Assembly: GCF_027580225.2 (NCBI RefSeq)
Contig: NC_073354.2
Location: 27,920,001 to 27,984,000, forward strand
DNA from: Misgurnus anguillicaudatus
Taxonomy: Eukaryota; Chordata; Actinopteri; Cypriniformes; Cobitidae
Direction: 5' to 3'
DNA length: 64,000 nt
Part shown: in pieces, positions 57,885-64,000 of the stretch
Position numbering within the stretch: position 1 is the stretch's first letter
How the letters are laid out: each line of letters starts with the position of its first letter
The notes under the pieces: generated by a model
Told to the model about the DNA's origin: nothing
Seen by the model: the letters and a program-made list of their open reading frames with translations, nothing else
Databases searched by the model: none
Translations under genes and position numbers: made by a program

Positions 57885-58575
57885 CACGCCCACTTTTGGG
57901 GGAAAACATACTAGACCTTCCATTGACTTCCATTCAAAATAGCGGAACAAAGCAACGTTCGTACACAGCCGGCAGGCGTAAATAACTTATGAAACCACTC
58001 AGATTAAACATGTTGAGTAATTATCTGTCCACCCTGCCTGCCATAGAGCGCGAAAGATACATTAACATATTTAATTTGGTCAATATAAAAACATGTCCCT
58101 TTCATTCTCCCAGCGTCAAATTTGTGCAACAACGCTCCCTATTGGCCAGAGATGTCTTACCCGGACATTTACTCGTACATCATCGAGTCAACAGGGAAGC
58201 AAGTGAATGATTTTACGTCGTATTTATATATGATGTCTTTATATTTAGAGTAATGAGTGCTCTTTTCCGTCGAGCCATACAACTAACTGGCTTAACGATA
58301 TTTACAGCAATCACTGGATAGCGTTGTTACACAAATTTGACGCTGTGAGAATGAAAGGGACATGTTTTTATATTGACCAAATTAAATGTGTTAATGTATC
58401 TTTCGCGCTCTATGGCAGGCAGGGTGGACAGATAATTACTCAACATGTTTAATCTGAGTGATTTCATAAGTTATTTACGCCTGCCGGCTGTGTACGAACG
58501 TTGCTTTGTTCCGCTATTTTGAATGGAAGTCAATGGAAGGTCTGGTTTTATTCCCCCAAAAAGGGGCGGTGACCA
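57885..58575. mobile_element. Palindromic element with remnants of a transposon protein
   Basis: Left arm (about 57885-58085) and right arm (about 58365-58575) are inverted copies: CCATTGACTTCCATTCAAAA, GCCGGCAGGCGTAAATAACT and CTGTCCACCCTGCCTGCCAT all recur in complement. The unique centre (58090-58360) holds a second coding remnant. The full termini may lie further out (57440-57880 on the left). Confidence 0.72.
57989..58253 (+). pseudogene. Remnant of a transposon-encoded protein N-terminus
   Basis: Frame 1 reads MKPLRLNMLSNYLSTLPAIE then RERYINIFNLV to 58080. In a different phase, 58137-58253 reads PYWPEMSYPDIYSYIIESTG then KQVNDF. From memory these two motifs (YLSxLPxIxxxRY and WPxxxYPDIYxYxI) occur in order at the start of a fish transposon-associated protein family with YqaJ-type nuclease domains. 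The shift between them could be a frameshift or a short intron (GT at 58079, CAG at 58111-58113). The first motif is duplicated in inverse orientation in the right arm. Confidence 0.5.
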
Positions 58576-59239
58576 AATTTACAGTCAAGTTCACGGATGT
58601 GCCGGTAGTCCATATGACACTACGTTTTATTTTCAGTCTATGATCAAAATATTAAATTGTCTCAATATTTGCAGCTGTACCAATAAATTTAGTGTATTAA
58701 TTTAATGTAGCATGCACTAATTTTTTAACTTGTTGGAATATACAATTTTACAATAATAAAGTTATAAAAATGACCATTTTGTATACTCCAGTGATTCCTT
58801 TATTTTTTGTCAATAGTAACTGGTGGTTTTGCTGTGATCCAGGGATTTTTCTGCTATGCTATTGTAGTCTTGCGAACAAATTCCAGCTTATGTAGAGGTT
58901 TTGTTACTTGAATTAAAGCCAGCTTAAGGAACAGTATAAATAGCTTAAATGGTGTTTTCTCCAAGACTTGAATGAGCAATCCATTTTTGGCATTAAAAAC
59001 ACGAGCTGTTAACTATACTTGCTTCAGGACATTACCACTGGTATGAGGAAATTATCATTTTATTCTCATTTATTTATCATACAGTATGTCTAGCAGCACA
59101 ATAAACACAAATACTTACAAACACACGCACGCAAGCACGCATTCATTTATGCAGAGATTAAAAACACCATACTGGCCCTCAGTAAGAAAGCAATAGTTTT
59201 TCCTTAAGGATGGCATCTCCATTTTTGCATCATACTATA
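58576..59239. other. Intergenic sequence, nothing recognised
   Basis: AT-rich, with a short run of ACGCACGCAAGCACGC near 59125. No gene. Confidence 0.45.
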
Positions 59240-60069
59240 TGTGACCTTGGACCACAAAACCAGTCATAAGAGTCAATTATTTGAAATTGAGATTCTGAAT
59301 AAATAAGCTTTTAATTGATGTATGGTTTGTTATATGACAATAGTTGGCCACGATACACCTACTTGAAAATCTAGAATATAAGAGTGCAAAAAATCGAAAT
59401 ATTGGGAAAATTTCCTTTTTGAGTGCGGAGGGGGGTGAAAAGGTGATGTACACCTTCAAATTAATGTAACTCTGGCTTTTTTTCGGTTTAGAAGCCTAAT
59501 TTGGGGGGATTGCGTTAAAGAAGACACTTTAACGTTTTTTACGTAAGTGTCTGGAGGTGAAAAATTATTTTATTTGTAATAAATAAAAAATGCAATATAG
59601 TATTTTTTTTTAAATCAAAAAAACTGAGGTTTGTGTTGGTTTGTTGTGAGGTTTGCTGCATACTCATCACAAATGAATAAATTACAGTTGCTGCATTATT
59701 ATTACTGCTAAAATGTATGAATATGAAAACTACCTTTCAAACAATATATAATTTGTCGTGATAGATTAACATTTACATGAAAAATATTAAAGTAAACTTA
59801 GTTGTCCCGCTCACGGGACAGCGCCATTAATGGGTTGAAGATGTCCAACTCAAGTCCTTAGCAACAAATATTACTAATGATAAATACATTTTTGATATAT
59901 TTACGGTAGGAAATTTAACACATATCTTTATCGAACACGATCTTTACTTAATATCCTACTGATTTTTGGCATAAAAAAATGTATCATTTTGACCCATACT
60001 ATGTATTGTTGCTATTTGCTACAAATACACCTGTGCAACTTATGACTGGTTTTGTCGTCCAGGGTCACA
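59240..60069. mobile_element. DNA element with TGTGACCTTGGACCACAAAA termini
   Basis: TGTGACCTTGGACCACAAAAC at 59240 is mirrored by TTTTGTCGTCCAGGGTCACA ending at 60069, with ACCAGTCATAAG mirrored by CTTATGACTGGT. This is a very common fish repeat type. The middle (about 59410-59830) looks like a further insertion with unclear borders. Confidence 0.78.
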
Positions 60070-61552
60070 GTATTTGATGATTTTATCACCCCTACCTACC
60101 CCCTTCAGAACTTATCCCGATTTCCTATATAAAAAGACAAAAGATAAATAAGTCTCACCATAGTGTCTGCTGATAAAGTAGGATAGGCAAATAAATATGT
60201 ATGATGTTCTGAGGGTATATTGTGCGGTTATGCGTTTGGACAAAGGGCCACAATCGGATGTGAGCAGTCAAGTGCATTCAGTCCACAGGATATATTCTTG
60301 TTGTAATGACTGGACCTTGTGAAGCAGAAAGCCAATGTTCTCCTGGGGCAGATAACAGAGCATTCATATAACCCAGACTACATGTGAATGGAGCTGGACT
60401 TCTATTTAAAGTAATAAAGCTATAAAGGTATACAGTATGTGGACATGTTACCTACTTACAGCATTTCCCTCTTGAGAACAAAACAGCTTTGGCATTGTAA
60501 GGTCTTTTATCAATATTTACCATCAATTGTTTAATGCAATGCAAAATGTATTTTATAGTAAAATGTATTTTTTATCTTATCATTTTATGAATCTTGTTCA
60601 TACCCACATCATATTCAGATAAAGGTACAGAAGCTTTCACTGAATGGTACTTTCAGTTAGGTACCCAAAAATTTTTCTTCTATGGCATTGCTGAGGTGAA
60701 CCTTTTAAGTACCTTTATCTTTAAAAGTGTACCCTTTTAAAAGCTCCTAATATGTACAGATATGTATACATTTGTAACTATGTGTGTACATATTGAGTGC
60801 TTCCCTAAATTTGTTGTTGTACTGATTGCAGCATTTTGCATTATTCCTGTACATGATGGCAAGTAGATTTGAGATTTGTTGAGTAACTTCTGTACCACGG
60901 AGGACATGGATGTGACCCATAGTCGTCGCTTTCAGAATTGACCTGATTGCATCTGTGAATGTGTTGTTTGAAAAAGAGGTGAAATGAATCAGAAACCATC
61001 ATCTATTGATTCATCCCTATGTTCTCAGGTCATATCGATCACAAGCAAAATGTTCATGTGAGCTTCTTCTCGACTCAATAGACATCGATTGTGTAGGAGG
61101 TCTGCTGTTGTTTAAAAGTGATCTCATGGGAATGGAGGCATAACATTGGACAAAGGCTTCTGTGACTTTACTGCGGCGTCTCTCCGTGCTCATTACGGTA
61201 ACAAAATTTCTATTGAGCTTCTGGAGGACAAATGGAGAATTTACTGTGATGAGCTTTTGCACAGTGGCATGATCTTTTTTCTTGTAATGCATTTAAGTTT
61301 TGATTCACTGATTCATGATTTACAATAGCTTTATCTGGACTCACTTCAGCATTCCATCACCGCTATTTTAATTTCCTTTTACCTCGGAAGAACCATAGAT
61401 AAATCATAGCCTTTGTCTATCAACATACAGCATATCTAAAACCTCGTTGTTGCTCATTTAGGACTTTACAAGGTATCTCGTAGCTTATCTGAGAATGACG
61501 ATTGTAATGGCAAGGTCAAAGGTTCGCTTTTTAGTAAATGCACAAACTTATA
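60070..61552. other. Intergenic sequence with a GGTACC-type fragment
   Basis: 60610-60800 contains a family G fragment (AAAGGTACAGAAGCTTTCACTG, TATGTACAGATATGT). The rest shows no gene or element termini. Confidence 0.45.
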
Positions 61553-62659
61553 GGGTCCTATAATACACACGGCACAATGTGTCTTTAGTTTATTATAAAT
61601 GTCTTTAGTTTATTATAATTTATACGTTTAGCGCCACGTTTGTTTAAATAGCAAATGCATTTGCGCCCAATTTTTCACCCATGGGCGTTCTGGTCTGAAA
61701 ATAAGGTGTGTTTAGGCACATTGTTGGCACTTTGCTATTTTGAGGCAAAAAAAATAGACTACGCCATTGACCAACAAAAACCTAAATCTAAAGTCAATGC
61801 CGCAATATTGTTTTTGTTATTTAATGAGTGTGTTAGTAGTATGTGCCCATAAACGGGACAATAACCTTATCATACACATGGATGGGCAGCAGCACACAAA
61901 CGTTTTTAAATATGAAAAATTAAAGGATTAAAATGTAAAAGATTATTATTGAGTCTCTTGGACATAAATGATGATCGATTATGAGACGTTAGAAGGCGTA
62001 AAGAGCAGCTTCACCTGTAGCCGGTTAAGTAATTTAATGTTTTGTTTTAAACAAAATATACATTTTTTTTATGTTTTTTTGAATGCTACCCTACGTATTT
62101 ATTGTATATGATGACTTTGTACCTCTGGATATGGTAAGTAATGCTTTAAAAAAAAACTTTTTTGTAAATTCTTAATCTCCTGTTTGTTACAAATAAAGTA
62201 TTTTTAGAGTACATATCCTTCCATTTACAGTAATTAAAAGCATGATATTTTTACTTCCATGACTGAAAGGAAAAAACTTTTTATTGAATTTTAATTAAAA
62301 AAAAAATGCAATACAAATAAAAATAACGCAATTTTTTAACATCAATCTTAAACTGGGGGTTTTCTTCCTTCGCTTAGTTTTTCAGTTTACAAATTCCGCC
62401 ATCTAAATATTGGCATGGTGCGAGTGCAACTGGCTTTTAAAGGGGATGAGAGTCGAGACTCTCGTTGGTTTATTGCACGTTACGGGCAAAACACACCCAT
62501 TACTCATTACGAGAATAGGAACATCCTTTTTAGACTGTGTGCTTGGCGCACAAACCATTTTTCCCGTCGTTGAATTAGCAAAATTGGATTCGGACATGCC
62601 TGTTTAGACTGTGTGCCATGCGCTTTAGACAATGCGCTTAGATCGTTAAAATAGGGCCC
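61553..62659. mobile_element. DNA element with GGG(T/C)CCTAT termini
   Basis: GGGTCCTATAATACAC at 61553 and GTTAAAATAGGGCCC ending at 62659 are imperfect inverted ends, with ATA on both sides. Subterminal GCGCAAATGCATTTG-type and GACAATGCGCTTAGATCG sequences are typical of a widespread fish repeat. Any coding sequence has decayed. Confidence 0.6.
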
Positions 62660-62704
62660 ATAATGTGAGCCTAAAATGCACTGCAAGTTCCACTTTCCAA
62701 AAAA

Positions 62705-63412
62705 GATACAAGAAGGTACAAAAGTTGTCACTGGGGCGGTACCATTTCAAAACAACATGATCTCACGGAAAGTCGTGTTGTAAAAAAGTTCATTAATTTA
62801 TATGTGTCCATGACACGAAATTCAGCTTTTTCGTGCCTCGAATTTCTATAAATAGTTTTTCGTGTCCGTGGCACAACTTTCTTTTTCGTTTCATTTTATG
62901 TATTGTTTTCTTATTTTTTTCCTATTTTTAAATCATTGTCGCTTGTGGTTGGGATTAGATTTGGGGTTGGGGTTAGGATATACTTTTATGTATTGGTTTC
63001 TACATGTTTTTCTTCCACTTTTAAAACACTTCTTGCCTGGAGTTGGGGTAAGAGTTAGGGGAACTGAACGCCTCGTAGGCTGGCACAGGTACACTATAAA
63101 ACGTCAATACATGAAAAACCAATACATAAAATGCCACGAAAAAAACTATTTATAGAAATTCATGCATGAAAAAGACATTCGTGCTCAAGGCACAAAAAAG
63201 CTGAATTTCGTGCCATGGACACAAATAAATTAATAAAATATTTTGTGACTAACACAACTTTCGGGGAGATCAAAAAAGTACACGTTTGTACCTCAAAAGG
63301 TGCATTATTATTACCTCAAAGGTATACATTGGTACAAAATGGTACATATTAGGACCTTTCTAAAAGGTACCTTTTCTAGTGACAACTTCTGTACCTGTTT
63401 TCTAAAAGTGTG
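62705..63412. repeat. GGTACC-rich repeat, family G, split by a foldback element
   Basis: The left part GGTACAAAAGTTGTCACTGG and the right part CTAGTGACAACTTCTGTACC are inverted. The middle is displaced by the 515-bp element at 62758-63272. Confidence 0.78.
62758..63272. mobile_element. Foldback element with TGATCTC termini and GGGTTAG-like centre
   Basis: TGATCTCACGGAAAGTCGTG at 62758 is mirrored by CACAACTTTCGGGGAGATCA ending at 63272. Arms carry CGAAATTCAGCTTTTTCGTG and its complement. The centre has GGGGTTGGGGTTAGGATA and GGAGTTGGGGTAAGAGTTAG, as in 48870-49427. Confidence 0.75.
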
Positions 63413-64000
63413 TTTTGGAAATACATGCAGTAAATGTACTCCTGACAGTACTCAAAACTATTTCACATTGCTCTCTACAACACTCCAGCGTCTCTTTCAC
63501 AGTAATGCACACTATAGTAAAGTTCTGCAAAAGAGATTTCATTTAAATGAAAAGTTTGATCACAGCCATCATGTCATTATCCGTGGGATGGAGAGTGGCA
63601 GAAGGCCGGCTACAGTGGCTTTAAAGTCAAACGGCGAGCCGCTGAGCATACGATTTGCTACACGAGTCCCCGGAGGCGGAGTGTCAGTAATGGAGAGCAG
63701 GAGCAGTGTGTCATTATCTCCCCCTGTGATTCTCTAGCTCAGTGTGGAGTCATAGCACATTAGCAGACTGATTAACTACGTGTGGAATAGGAGCAGTGAG
63801 GAGTTTGTGGAGTAAAGTATAAAGGACAAACACATGCTGCAGGCATCATTTCTATGGTGCTAATCAGCTTTTAATGGAGTCACAAAAGCATTTAGGCTTA
63901 AATGTGTCGTACTGTTTTACAGTTAAAGGATATGATGTTGTTTTCGGTTTAAATTGTTCACTTTGTGAAACATGCATTGAATTCATTTCTTTTATCATGC
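63413..64000. other. Repeat-free terminal block
   Basis: 63420-63760 has balanced composition and no recognised repeat. The 145-residue frame ending here (63300-63737) starts inside the family G repeat and has no family signature, so it is not called as a gene. Confidence 0.35.

Noticed and set aside
63300..63737. 145-codon frame near the window end
   Set aside because: It starts within a GGTACC repeat, shows no homology signature and no splice context.

Overview
The window is vertebrate genomic DNA, most likely from a cyprinid-type teleost. The evidence is one gene with spliced exons and long introns, fish-type tRNA-derived SINEs, and a dense layer of fish DNA-transposon families (hAT, PIF/Harbinger-like, Tc1-like and many TTAA-targeting elements). 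It is not prokaryotic. There are no operons or CRISPR arrays, and no intact long coding region apart from the gene exons and one retroelement reading frame.

The only host gene I can support is the 3' part of a cornichon family AMPA-receptor auxiliary protein gene, best matched to cnih3, on the + strand. Four coding exons are visible: 4637-4684 (the 16-residue insert typical of CNIH2/3), 18265-18377, 23025-23168, and a short terminal piece at 30933-30957. The 3' UTR probably runs to about 32090. Exons 1-2 must lie upstream of the window. The last intron reads GT...TG rather than GT...AG at the only position that gives the conserved C-terminus, which is the most unusual gene-level observation.

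Introns (1-30932) carry many mobile elements: foldback TTAA elements (1165-1795, 6736-7637), three copies of one TTAA family (4817-5771, 9896-10390, 20369-20816), hAT elements with clean 8-bp target duplications (19566-20327, 21758-22521), a Tc1-like element with a decayed transposase (25199-26977), and several nested insertions.

Downstream (32090-64000) is intergenic or belongs to a gene I cannot see. Its main features are a multi-level nest at 35468-40345, two unrelated non-autonomous LTR elements that each carry an internal tandem repeat (37053-39656 on +, 53836-55467 on -), and a palindromic element with remnants of a transposon protein (about 57885-58575). In the 35468-40345 nest a foldback element contains a palindromic THAP-coding TTAA element and a second TTAA element, which is itself split by a young LTR retrotransposon. 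A few repeat-free blocks (13550-13860, 32440-32660, 52545-53560, 63420-63760) look like candidate conserved noncoding sequence. Family names without an exact match are inferred from termini and target duplications, and no database search was run.
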